Origin: Scylla paramamosain
Lineage: Eukaryota > Arthropoda > Malacostraca > Decapoda > Portunidae
Length of the DNA stretch: 64,000 nucleotides
Direction of reading: 5' to 3'
NCBI RefSeq assembly: GCF_035594125.1
Contig: NC_087151.1
Span: 21,598,636 to 21,662,635, forward strand
Part shown: one piece after another, positions 52,901 to 64,000 of the stretch
How the letters are laid out: each line of letters opens with the position of its first letter
Position numbering within the stretch: position 1 is the first letter of the stretch
Notes under the pieces: model-generated
Seen by the model: the letters and a program-made list of their open reading frames with translations, nothing else
What the model was told of the DNA's origin: nothing
Database searches by the model: none
Made by a program: the position numbers and the translations under genes

Positions 52901-53716
52901 ATGGCGACTCCTACACCTGCCTCGGAGTCCTCATCAGGGGAGGGGACCATAAATGTCCCCAGGTCGGACTGCCTTAACGACCCTAAGTGTCTTGACACCC
53001 CCCTCAACTTTTTCTTCATTAACTTCTGCAACATTCGCGGTCTAAGATCTAATTTTCAGTCTGTAGAACACCATCTTTCCTCTTCTTAACCTCATCTTCT
53101 TTTCCTCACTGAAACTCAGGTGTCTGAGGCAACTGACAGTAGCCCCTTTTCTATTCCCTCCTACTTTCTCTATCCTCATTTTCGATCCAAAGCTGGATGC
53201 TGTGTTTATATGCGCAGTGACTTAACCTACTCTCTTGAATCTTTCGAGTTTTCCACCATCTGGCTACGACTACAGAGTCACTCTCAAACTAAATTTATCT
53301 GTGCTCTATACCTTTCACCTAACTCCTCTAACTATAAAAAATTCTTTGACTATTTAACTTCCATAGTGGAGCACATTCTGACTCTCTTCCCTTTTGCAGA
53401 GATCTCCATTCTTGGAGACTTTAATGTTCACCACCAGCTTTGGCTTTCCTCTCCCTTCACTGACTATCCTGGTGAACTAGCCTTCAACTTTGCTATACTC
53501 CATGACCTAGAGCAGTTGGTGCAACACCCTACTCGTATTCCTGACCGTTTGGGAGATACGCCCAACATTCTTGACCTTTTCTTGACCTCTAATCCTTCTG
53601 CTTATGCTGTCACCCTTTCTTCTCCGTTGGTCTCCTCCGATCACAATCTCATATATGTATCTTGTCCTATCGTTCCAATCTCTCCTCAGGATCCCCCTAA
53701 GCGAAGGTGCCTCTAA
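52901..53716 (+). pseudogene. LINE copy 6 endonuclease domain
   Basis: Starts MATPTPASESSSGEG, as in copy 1. NFFFINFCNIRGLRSNF opens the AP-endonuclease. A stop falls at about 53087 (SSS*), and the frame resumes at 53120-53716 with [29 protein letters not shown] (catalytic GDFN), [14 protein letters not shown] and [11 protein letters not shown] (catalytic SDH), then a stop after KRRCL. Nearly the whole endonuclease is readable, and only the two stops and a short deletion in the RAHA region separate it from an open frame. 53807-54007 continues the linker. Confidence 0.92.
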
Positions 53717-54175
53717 CGTTTTGCCTCTGCTAGTTGGGGGGACCTGAGGAGGTATTTTTCTGACTTTCCTTGGAATGACCACTGCTTCCGTGTCAGAGAC
53801 CAGTCTTTGTGTGCTGAGCACATAACAGGGGTGGTAGTGTCTGGCATGGAGGCGTACATTCCTCACTCTTTTTCTCGATCTAAACCTTCCAAACCTTGGT
53901 TTAACACAGCTTCTTTTCGTGCTATACATGGTAGAGAGGTGGCCCACAAAAGGTACTTAAGCCTTCCATCACAAGATCTAACTCCTCTCGTAACTTCTGG
54001 CATCTAGCCAAAAATATCTCCAATAACTTTGCTTCTTCTTCTTTCCCTCCTTTATTTCAAATAGATGGCACCAATGGTATCACTGGTATCACTCTTCGCT
54101 CAAACTTTTGCTAAAAACTCTACCTTATACGATTAAAGGCTTGTTCCTCCCTCTCCTCCACCCTCTGACTACTTC

Positions 54176-55020
54176 ATGCTACCTATTAAAATTCTTCGCA
54201 ATGATGTTTTCCATGCCCTTGCTGGCCTAAACCTTCGGAAGGCTTATGGACCTGATGGGGTCCCTACTATTGTTCTCCGAAACTGTGCCTCCGTGCTTGC
54301 ACTTTGCCTAGTCAAACTCTTTCAGCTCTGTCTGTCAAAATCTACCTTTCCTTCTTGCTGGAAGTTTGCCTACATTCAACCTGTTCCTAAAAAGGGTGAC
54401 CGTTCTAATCCCTCAAACTCCCGTCCTATTGCAATAACTTTCTGCTTATCTAAAGATTTTAAATCTATCCTCAACAGAAAGATTCTTAAACATCTATCAC
54501 TTCACAAACTTCCATCTAATCACCAGTATGGGTTCCGTTATGGCCGCTCTACTGGTGATCTTCTGGCTTTCCTTACTGAGTCCCTTTTAGATATTTTGGT
54601 GAAACTTTTGTTGTTGCCTTGGACATATCAAAAGCTTTTTGATTGAGTCTGGCACAAAGCTTTGATTTCTAAACTACCCTCCTACGGCCTCTATCCTTCT
54701 CTCTGTAACTTCATCTTAAGTTTCCTTTCTGACCGTTCTATTGCTACTGTGGTAGACGGTCACTGTTCTTCTCCTAAATCCATTAACTATTAACAGTGGT
54801 GTTTCTCAGGGTTCTGTCCTGTCACCCACTCTTTTCTTATTATTCATTAATGATCTAAACCAAACTTCTTGTCCTATCCACTCCTACGCTGATGATACCA
54901 CCCTGCACTTTTCCACGTCTTTTCTTAGACATCCAACCCTTCAGGAGGTAAACATTTCACGCACGGAAGCCACAGAATGCTTTATTTCTGATCTTTCTAA
55001 ACTTTCTGATTGGGTCAGAG
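54176..55020 (+). pseudogene. LINE copy 6 reverse transcriptase domain
   Basis: 54176-54646 contains LRKAYGPDGVPTIVLRNC, KFAYIQPVPKKGDRSNPSN and QYGFRYGRSTGDLLAFL, then loses frame. Motif A reads AFD but with a stop (TTGATTGAG region, 54640). Motif B reads SGVSQGSVLSPTLF near 54795, and the catalytic YADD lies at 54885-54896, followed by TTLHFSTSFLRHPTL. Frameshifts near 54590 and 54790 make it inactive. Confidence 0.91.
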
Positions 55021-55025
55021 CAAAC

Positions 55026-55726
55026 TTGGTATTGTTCAATGCCTCAAAAATTCAATTCCTTCATCTATCAACTCGACACAACCTTCCTGACAACTATCCC
55101 CTGATCTGCAATGACACTCAACTATCCCCCTCTTCTACACTGAACATCCTCGGTCTGTCCTTTACTTATAATCTGAACTGGAAACTTCATATTTCATCTC
55201 TAGCTAAAACAGCTTCTATGAAGGTAGGTGGTGTTCTGAGACGTCTCTGCCAGTTTTTCTCACCCCCCCCCCCCAAGCTGCTAGCTCTTATCCGTCCATG
55301 TATGGAGTATGCTTCACATGTCTTGGGGGGGTTCCACTCATACTGCTCTTCTAGACAGGGTGGAATCAACAGCGTTTCGTTTTATCAACTCCTCTCCTCT
55401 AAATGACTGTCTTCAGCCTTTCTCTCACCGCTGCAATGTTGCATCTCTAGCTATCTTCTACCACTATTTTCATGCTAACTGCTCTTCTGATCTTGCTAAC
55501 TGCATGCCTCCCCTCCTCCCGCGGCGTCACTGCACAAGACTTTCTTCTTTCTCTTACCCCTATTGGTGTCCACCTCTCTAATGCAAGAGTTAACCAGTAT
55601 TCTCAATCATTCATTCCTTTCTCTGGTAAACTCTGTAACTCCCTGCCTGTTTCTGTATTTCCACCTTCCTATGACTTGATTTCCTTCAAGAGGGAGGTTT
55701 CAAGACACTTATCCATCAATTTTTGA
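55026..55726 (+). pseudogene. LINE copy 6 C-terminal region
   Basis: NLVLFNASKIQFLHLS, TYNLNWKLHISSLAKTASMK, then frame changes at the C-run near 55262 and the G-run near 55325. STHTALLDRVESTAFRFIN, YHYFHANCSSDLANCMPP, VHLSNARVNQYSQSF and LCNSLPVSVFPPSYDLISFK end at 55726. Homopolymer slippage caused both frameshifts. Confidence 0.9.
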
Positions 55727-55835
55727 CTACTGCCTTGACCCTTTTATGAGACTGGCATTTGAGTGGGCATTTTTTTTATTGTTTTTGTTGTTTCCCTTGG
55801 CCAGTATCCCTCCTATATGAAAAAGAAAAAAAAAA

Positions 55836-57474
55836 GTATTTTGAGTGCTTTGAGGTTTTTAGAAAACACCGAAAATGCAGGCAAAGATCCTTATATGAGG
55901 AAACAAAAAGGCATTACAAAAAAAAAACGTGTATTATGAGAGTTCTTCAGCTTCTTATGTACCAAAGCGGTAAAAGGCATGAAAAGCACTCTATATGCAT
56001 AAACACAAGAACACTAAAAAAAAAAAAAAAAAAAAATTTGACTGTCTCACATTGTTAAGTGCTAAATGCCAAAATGCATGCACAACACCCTTTATGGGGA
56101 ATGGAAGCAAGATTTATAGAAATGTCTTTTTTGAGTTTTTTTTTTTTTTCATCGTGTTAGGCAGGAAAATGCTAAAAACCATGGAAAACACCCTATATTT
56201 TTTTTTTAGTTTTGTTTTTGAACTTCTTGCGTCCATAAACGCTAAAACGTATGTAAAACACCATTTATGATTAAACAGAATAACATTACCGAAAACAAGT
56301 ATTTTGAGTGTTTTTGAGCTTCTTACATTGAAAAACATCCAACTGCATGCAAAATACCCTGTATGGGAAAATGAAATGACATTACGAGAAACATGTATTA
56401 TGAGTGTTTCTAAGGTACCAAAATGTTAAAATGCTTTAATAGGACTCTATATGGAGAAACAGAACAACATTACCCCAAATGTGTTTTTTGAGAATATTTC
56501 ACATTATTAGATACCAAACCACCAAAATGCATGTATAGCACCTTCGATGGGGAAAGGAAACAACATTTTCAGAATCGTGTCTTTTGAGTGTTTTTGAGCG
56601 TGTTAGGCACCAAGACGCTAAAAAAAACAAAAAAAAAAAAACATGGCAATCAGCCTACATAAGAAAACAAAACAACGTAAGCAAAAACGTGTTTTTAAAG
56701 TGTTTTGGAGGTACTTACTAAAACGCTAAAACGCAGGGAAAACACCTTTTACGGAGAAACACAATAACTTCACCAATAACGTGAATTTTGAGTGTTTTTG
56801 AGCTTGTTACGTACAAAAACGCCATAATGCATGGAAAATACCCTATATGGAGAAAGGAAAGAACATTACGAGAAACGTGTATTATGAAAGTTTTGGAGCT
56901 CGTTAGGTATCAAAACGCTAATACTCACAAATAGCACTCTATATGGAGAAACAGGAAAACATCACCAAAAATCTGTATTTTGAGTGAATTTCACATTATT
57001 ACGTACAAAAATGTAATGTAATGGAATACAGTACAAGAATGTAATGGACGCAAAGCACCATATATGGGTAAAGGGAACTATATATCTAAAATTGTCTATT
57101 TTCACCCTTTATAAGCGTGCTAGCCACAAAAACCAGGAAAAGCTTGGAAAGCACCTCATATCAGAAAACAAAACATAACTAAAAAAAGTCTCTTTTTTAG
57201 TGTTTATGAGTTACTTATGTACAAAAACGCATGGAAAAAAAAAACACATTTTTGGAAAAACACATTACCAAAAAATGTGTATTTTGCGTGTTTTTGAGCT
57301 TGTTACGTAGAAAAAAAATAACAAATTGCATGCAAGGAACTCTATATGGGGAAACGAAAAGACATTACGTGAAACATGTATTATGGGAGTTATTGATCTT
57401 AGGTTCTAAAATAATGAAACGCATGAATTGCACTTTATATGTGCAAACAGATCATTACCAAAAAAAAATATTTA
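55836..57474 (-). repeat. HOR5 satellite, reverse
   Basis: Continues the HOR5 reverse array after LINE copy 6, with markers tctcacattgttaag, gagcgtgttaggc and gagcttgttacgtac. It ends at ccaaaaaaaaatatttagtg, where the Penelope-like element begins. No gene is seen. Confidence 0.87.
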
Positions 57475-57604
57475 GTGTTAGTGTTCTTGCCGGTGTCAAA
57501 GAACACTAACACATACGCTCATTACGTTCTCAAAAACTACACATGGACGGACAGCGACGTGGAAAAAGGATTCATCCAAAGTTTTAGCGTGCTATATAGC
57601 ACGC

Positions 57605-57991
57605 TTGTATATGGAAACACTAGAGACTGATCACTTTATGAGAATAATGAGTAGAGGCTCAACATGGCTTAGGTATGTTGATGATGTGCTAGTTATAGTC
57701 CCAAAGGGCACGAATATAAATATTAAGCTAACATTGCTTAACAAAGTCCATAAGGATATCCAATTTACGGTGGAAGAGGAACAAGACAATAGATTACCTT
57801 TCCAAGATACGGTAATCTGGAGGGAAGAAGAAGGAGTCAGTTTTTCTGTTTACAGAAAACCCACCAATAAGGACGATTTCATTCACTACCTTTCAGCCCA
57901 CAGCATGAGGGTCAAATCTGGTGTGATTATTGGTTTTTACTTAAGAGCGTTCAGAATTTGCAGCAACAACTTCCGAGAGCAAGAAATATGA
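57605..57991 (+). pseudogene. Penelope-like reverse transcriptase, C-terminal part
   Basis: Reads LYMETLE (usual in this family just before motif C), then STWLRYVDDVLVIVPKG with the catalytic YVDD, IQFTVEEEQDNRLPFQDTVI, and the thumb motif SVYRKPTNKDDFIHYLSAHS. These match the Penelope RT palm-thumb order. Everything upstream of motif C is missing and the frame stops at 57989-57991, so this is a fragment. The RT would copy element RNA in a target-primed reaction. The nominal ATG at 57605 is not a real start. Confidence 0.9.
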
Positions 57992-58012
57992 TATATCATA
58001 TCAACTTTCAAA

Positions 58013-58202
58013 AAGCTGGGTTATCCTGAAGGGCTCCTTGTTAGGCTTACGAAAAAGGCAAAGAAAATAACAACTGAAAACAAAGAGAATAAAGATCCCT
58101 GTACAACCAGCGAAAGAGAGAGGTATATATGTGTACCAAATTCGGACAAGGCTTCCATAATTAATAAATATTTGTCTAAAACAGGATTAAAAATAGTAAC
58201 AT
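58013..58202 (+). pseudogene. Penelope-like linker between RT and endonuclease
   Basis: In a third frame, after a shift near 58012, the DNA reads LGYPEGLLVRLTKKAKKITT..., then RYICVPNSDKASIINKYLS and KTGLKIVTL, ending at a TAG at 58208-58210. This is the usual linker with a basic stretch between the Penelope RT thumb and the GIY-YIG domain. It shows that the RT and endonuclease once formed one ORF, now split by two frameshifts. Confidence 0.75.
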
Positions 58203-58578
58203 TAGCGTAGTGTACAGCATACCATGTAAAGGTTGTACAAAGCAATACATAGGAGAAACAGGCAGGGGACTTAAAACAAGAATAACAGAGCATAGGAGAG
58301 ATGTTTTAAAACACAACACATCAAACTCCCTTGTATTGCACATAGAAAAATGTAAACACCTACCAAAATGGGAAGAGGCTAAAGAAATTATAGTTGGATT
58401 GAAGAAAAAAATGAGAAAAGCTATAGAGGCAGCCCTCATAACAACTTGGGAAGTCATTAACTACAGAGAAGGTTTAATCAGGTGGGCGGGTAATTCCGCC
58501 AGATTGGCCCTCAGGTCAGGTACAAGGAAAGTCTCCAGTAAAGGCTCGTCATGTAGGCGGACAATGCCACCTGACTAG
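58203..58578 (+). pseudogene. Penelope-like GIY-YIG endonuclease domain
   Basis: Begins VVYSIPCKGCTKQYIGETGR, where VYSIPC is the GIY-type strand and YIG the second half of the signature. Then come the catalytic Arg and His in GLKTRITEHRRDV and a HIEKCKH cysteine-histidine stretch that, with CKGC, resembles the zinc-binding CCHH feature of Penelope endonucleases. The frame is open to TAG at 58576-58578. The domain itself looks intact, but it is out of frame with the RT. It would nick DNA for integration. Confidence 0.9.
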
Positions 58579-58646
58579 GAAAATAAAATTAGGTGAGGTA
58601 CACCCCAGGATGGCAATACTCTGTACGAATGTCAAAATTTTGTATG

Positions 58647-59963
<1,317 letters not shown>

Positions 59964-60296
59964 TCCAAATCTTGATGTTGTTTTTATGTGCGCAGTGACT
60001 TAACCTGCTCTCGCGCCCACGCTATCGAATCTTCAGAGTTTTATACTGTCTGGCTACGACTACAGAGTCACTCTCAAACTAAATTTATCTGTGCTGTATT
60101 CCTCTCACCTATCTCCTCTGACAATAAGAAAATTCTTTGCCTGCTTTAGTTTTAAAGTGGAGCACATTATTTTTTCCCTTTTACAGAGATCACCATTATT
60201 TGAGACTTCAGTGTTAACTCCAGCTTTGGCTTTCCTCTCACTTCACTGACCATCCTGGTGAAGTAGCCTTCAATTATGCTCCATGACCTAGTGTAA

Positions 60297-60668
60297 TTGG
60301 TGCAACATCCTACCTGTATTCCTCGCCATCCTCGAGATACGCCAGGTATTCTTGACATTTTCATTACCTCTAATCCTTCTGCTTATGCTGTTACCATCTC
60401 TTCTCAATTGGGCTCCTCCGATCACAATCTCATATCTGTATCTTGTCCTGTCGCTCCAATCCTTCTTTTGGACCACTCTAGGCTGAGGCGCCTCTGGCGT
60501 TTTGCCTCTGTTAGTTGGAAGGACCTGAGGAGGTATTTTGTTGATTTTTCTTGGAAGGACTACTGCATCCGTGTCATAGACCCGTATCTGTGTGCCGAGT
60601 GCATAACAGAAGAGATAGTGTCTAGCATAGAGGCAGGCATACATTCCTCACTCTTTTTCTCGACCTAA
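60297..60668 (+). pseudogene. LINE copy 7 endonuclease fragment
   Basis: [35 protein letters not shown] (SDH motif kept) and [16 protein letters not shown]. The GDFN part upstream (60180-60230) is frameshifted, as in copy 4. Ends at the same stop as copy 4 (LFFST). Confidence 0.87.
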
Positions 60669-61029
60669 ACCCTTCAAACCTTTGTTTAACACAGACTGTT
60701 CTCATGCTGTATAATTGAGAGGTGGCCCACAAAAAAGTACTTAAGCCTTCCAACACCATAATCTCATGAACTTTATTTATGTGCCCGGAACCATGCCAAG
60801 TCTGTTCTCTAAGTAGCCAAAACTTCCTTCATTAAAAGAAAGTGTCAAAATCTTTCAAGATCTAACTCCCCTCGTGACTTCTGGCATCTATCCAAAAACT
60901 TCTCCAATAACTTTGCTTCTTTTTTTTTATTTCCTTTATTTCAAACAGATGGCATCATTGCTATCACATCTATTTCTAAAACTGAACTCTTCGCTCAAAC
61001 CTTTGCTATCCTGCCTCTCCTCCACCCTC

Positions 61030-61820
61030 TGACTACTTCTTTCACCCTATTAAAATTCTTCGTAATGAAGTTTTCCATGCCCTCGTTGGCCTAAAAACTC
61101 GGAAGGCTTATGAACATGATGGGGTCCCTCTTCTTGTACGAAACCGTGTCTCTGTGCTGGCACCTTGCCTAGTGAAACTCTTTCAACTCTGCCTCTCAAT
61201 ATCTACCTTTCCTTCTTGCTGGAAGTTTACCTACATTCAGCCTTTTCCTAAAAATGGTGGGCATTCTAATCCCTCAAACTAATTTCCTACCTATCTAAAG
61301 TTTTTGAATTTACCTTCAACAGGAAGATTATTAAACATATATCACTTGACAAACTTCTATCTAATTGCCTGTTTGGGTTCCGTCAAGGCCGCTCTACTTT
61401 TGATCTAGCTTTCCTTATTGAATCTCGGTCATCCTCTTTGAGAGATTTTGGTAAAACTTTTGCTGTTGCCTTATACATATTATTTTCTTTTTTAATAGAG
61501 TCTGGCCTAGAACTTTGATTTCCAAACTACCCACCTACAGCTTCTATTCTTCTCTCTGTATCTTCATCACAAGTTTCCTTTCTGACCGTTCTATTGCTCC
61601 TGTGGTAGACGATCACTGTTTTTCTAAATCTATTAATAGAGGTGTTCCTAAGTGCACTGTACTGTCACCCACTATCATCCCATTACTCATTAACGACCTT
61701 CTAAACCAAACATATTATCCTATCCAATCCAACGTTGATGATACCACCCTGCATTTTTCCACTTCTTTCTATAGACGTTCAACCCTTCCGGAAGTAAACA
61801 GTTCACGCAAGGATGCCTAA
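61030..61820 (+). pseudogene. LINE copy 7 reverse transcriptase fragments
   Basis: KFTYIQPFPKNG near 61235, FGFRQGRSTFDLAFL near 61375, then 61515-61820 with RGVPKCTVLSPTIIPLLIND. The catalytic box reads NVDDTTLHF at 61731-61742: the shared Tyr-to-Asn change plus a private Ala-to-Val change. Inactive. Confidence 0.88.
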
Positions 61821-62138
61821 CTTTCGATCTCTCTAAAATTTCTGATTAATTGTTTGCATTAATTGTTTAATGGCTTAAAAACTCAATTCCTCCACCAATC
61901 AACTCAACACAACCTTCCAGACAACTATCCTTTCTTGTATAAAGACAATCAATTGTTCATCACTTCTAAACTGAACATCTGTTTTTTTTTTTTGTTTTTT
62001 TTTTTATAACCTAAACTAGAAACTTCAAAACTCATCTCTAGCTAAAAACGCTTCTTTGAAGTTAGGTGTTTTGAGACTTCTAGGACAATTTTTCTCATCT
62101 CCCCAGTTTCTAAGCCTATACAAGGTCCTTATCCGTCC

Positions 62139-62537
62139 ATGCATGGAATATGCTTCACATGTTTGGGGGATTCCACTCATACGGCTATTTTAGACAGAGT
62201 GGAATCAAAAGATTTTCGTATCATCAATTCTCATTTAACTGACTGGCATCAGTTTTCTCACCGACGCAATGTTAAATCTTTAGCTACCCTCTACCGCTAT
62301 TTTCATGCTAACTGCTCTTCTGATCTTGCTAACTGCATGTCTCCCTTCCGCCTGCTGCCTCTCTGCACAAAACTTTCTTCTTTCTCTCACCCCTATTCTG
62401 TCCACCTCTCTAATGCAAGAGTTAACCAGTATTCTCAATCATTAATTCCTTTCTCTGGTAAAGTTTGGAACTCCATGCCTGATTATGTGTTTCCACCTTC
62501 CTATAAATTGAATTCCTTCAAGACACTTATCATTTAA
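62139..62537 (+). pseudogene. LINE copy 7 C-terminal region
   Basis: STHTAILDRVESKDFRIIN, LYRYFHANCSSDLANCMSP, HPYSVHLSNARVNQYSQSL and VWNSMPDYVFPPSYKLNSFK. Same early end (TLII*) as copy 4. Confidence 0.87.
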
Positions 62538-62683
62538 GACACTTATGCATTTTTGACTGCTGCATCGGAACCTGTTCAGGGACCATTGTCTCAGTGGGTT
62601 ATTTATTTATTTTTTTTATTTATTTTGTATTTATGTTTTTGTTGCTGGGGGATTTTTGTTGCCCTTGGCCTGTGTCCCTACAT

Positions 62684-64000
62684 AAAAACGTGTTTTTAAG
62701 TTTCTTAGCTACCAAAACGCAAAAAAAAAAAAAGAAAAATAAACGTACAATGTAGCCTATATAAAGAAACTTGTAATATGAGTGTTTTTGATGTCCTAAG
62801 GTATCAGAAAGCTAAAACACGTTAATAGTACATTATACTGAGAAACAGACCAACATTACCAAAAACGTTTACTATGAGTCTTATTCACCATTTTAAGTAA
62901 TAAAACGCTAAAATGCATATAAAGAGACCTATGTGAAAGAACAAAACTACATTATCAAACTGCATGCAAAGCACACTATATTGGAAATGAAAACAACTTT
63001 ACCAAAAACGAGGTTTTTGAGGTATGAAAACGCTAAAACGCAAGCACAACACCCTTTATGGAGAAACGGAAACACTTTATAAAAAAACAATGTATTTTTG
63101 AGTGTTTTTGAGCTTTTTACGTACCCAAACACCCTTTCTGAAGAAACAAAACGATATTACCTAAAACATGTGTTTTGAGTTATTTTTATTTTATTTTATT
63201 AGGTAACAACACGTCAAAATAAATGCAAAGTAGACAGTATAAGGAAACTAAACGTAATTACTACAAATGTCTCCGATGTGTGTTTTTAAGGTTCTTAGTT
63301 GCTGAAACACTAAAACACATGAATATTACTCTGTATTTTAGAAACAATATCTTTATCAAAAATGTGTATTATGAGTGTGATTCACCATATTAAATACCAA
63401 AATGCCAAAATGCATACAAGTAACCCTTTTTGAAGAAACAGAGAAATATCTCCAAAACGTGTGCTTTAAATATTTTTCAGTTTCTCAGGTACAAAAATGC
63501 GGAAACACATGCAAAGTAGCCAATGTATGGAAATTAAATTATATAATCACAAAAGTGTGTTATCAGTGTTTTTGATGTTCTTATGTATCAGAATGCTAAA
63601 ACACGTGAATAGTACTCTATATTGGGAGAGAGATTAATATTACCAAAAAAACGTGTATTATGAGTCTTTTTCACCATGTTAGATACCAAAACGCCAAAAT
63701 GCATAAAAAAGAAATCTATATGAAGAACCTGAACTACTTTACCAAAAATATGTATTATAAATGTTTTTGAATTTGCTAGGTACTAAAACGTCAAAATGCA
63801 TGCAAAGCACACTATATTTGAAAATAAAATAACATTACCGAAAAACGTGGATTTTGATGGTTTTCAACTGTTTACGTGCCGAAACGCTAAAACGCATTCA
63901 AAACATAAGACTCATTTATGGAGAAATCGAACAACTTCGTTTTAAATGTATTTTTAGTGATTTTTGAGCTTGTTAGGTAATAAAACCCCAAAATGCAAGC
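62684..64000 (-). repeat. HOR11 satellite, reverse, to window end
   Basis: Begins with the right target-site duplication aaaaacgtgtttttaa. Sequence up to about 62931 parallels 39741-40004. Later monomers are ordinary HOR11 types, including ttgctgaaacactaaaacac near 63299 and accatgttagg near 63670. The array runs on beyond the window. No gene is seen. Confidence 0.85.

Larger units (their letters stand above)
52658..55835 (+). mobile_element. Non-LTR retrotransposon copy 6, near full length
   Basis: Most complete copy (about 3.18 kb). It has the 5' leader 52658-52900, the endonuclease-RT ORF in broken frames, the 3' terminal motif cccttggccagtatccctcc and an A-rich tail to 55835. It lacks about 116 bp of the linker near 53975 relative to copy 2, so the intact element would be about 3.3-3.4 kb. 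The satellite reads ...ccaaaaacaa before it and gtattttgagtg after it, which join exactly into one HOR5 monomer. Any target duplication is hidden in A-rich sequence. No ORF1-like frame is present upstream of the endonuclease. Confidence 0.95.
59964..62683 (+). mobile_element. Non-LTR retrotransposon copy 7, duplicate of copy 4
   Basis: Same 5' truncation point, same 3' end and the same flanking satellite position and target-site duplication as 37007-39740, at an offset of about 22.95 kb. It shares copy 4's diagnostic changes in motif A, motif B and the RT catalytic box. Small private differences (for example NVDD instead of NADD, and loss of the YRP region near 61280) arose after the duplication. 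Confidence 0.94.

Noticed and set aside
57481..57604. Possible hammerhead ribozyme upstream of the Penelope-like RT
   Set aside because: Hairpins are present but I could not find the conserved CUGAUGA...GAAA core, so I do not call a ribozyme.

Overview
This window is eukaryotic, repeat-dominated DNA with no intact host gene that I can support. It is A+T-rich, with long (AT)n, (CT)n, (GT)n, (AAT)n and (AAG)n arrays. It carries degenerate non-LTR retrotransposons of one family and one Penelope-like element, nested in a very large tandem satellite. This combination, and one exon-like stretch resembling a WAP (four-disulphide core) domain, suggests an arthropod, most likely a decapod crustacean such as a crab or shrimp. 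The species is inference only. Nothing looks prokaryotic. 

The matrix is a satellite built from monomers of about 96-97 bp. Each monomer has a GGTAC(C/G)TAA-type start, an A-tract, a T-rich middle, a CCATATAG-type motif and a TTGCATGC / GCGTTTT end. The monomers are not equivalent. In one domain type five distinguishable monomers recur in fixed order, giving a higher-order repeat (HOR) of about 485 bp (called HOR5 here). In the other type about eleven distinguishable monomers recur with a period near 1.04 kb (HOR11). HOR5 fills 1-25,068 (+ orientation) and 47,297-57,474 (- orientation). HOR11 fills 28,630-45,865 (-), 45,866-47,296 (+) and 58,893-64,000 (-). Changes of HOR type or orientation fall at short palindromes, microsatellites or mobile-element blocks. 

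Seven copies of one LINE family interrupt the satellite: 11,140-13,793 (-), 21,515-23,947 (+), 26,779-28,596 (-), 37,007-39,740 (+), 41,155-43,843 (-), 52,658-55,835 (+) and 59,964-62,683 (+). The family encodes an AP-type endonuclease followed by a reverse transcriptase (YADD) and a conserved C-terminal region in what appears to be a single ORF. Every copy is broken. The copies at 37,007 and 59,964 are one insertion event copied by a roughly 4-kb segmental duplication that includes flanking satellite. A truncated Penelope-like element (RT plus GIY-YIG endonuclease) with an (AT)n array sits at 57,475-58,892, at a HOR5/HOR11 junction. 

A microsatellite-rich, non-satellite island at 25,069-26,778 separates satellite of opposite orientation. 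It holds the only host-gene candidate: a 156-bp, splice-site-bounded, cysteine-rich exon on the minus strand. Taken together, the window looks like pericentromeric or other constitutive heterochromatin, with ordered satellite arrays, inversions, local duplications and nested dead transposons.
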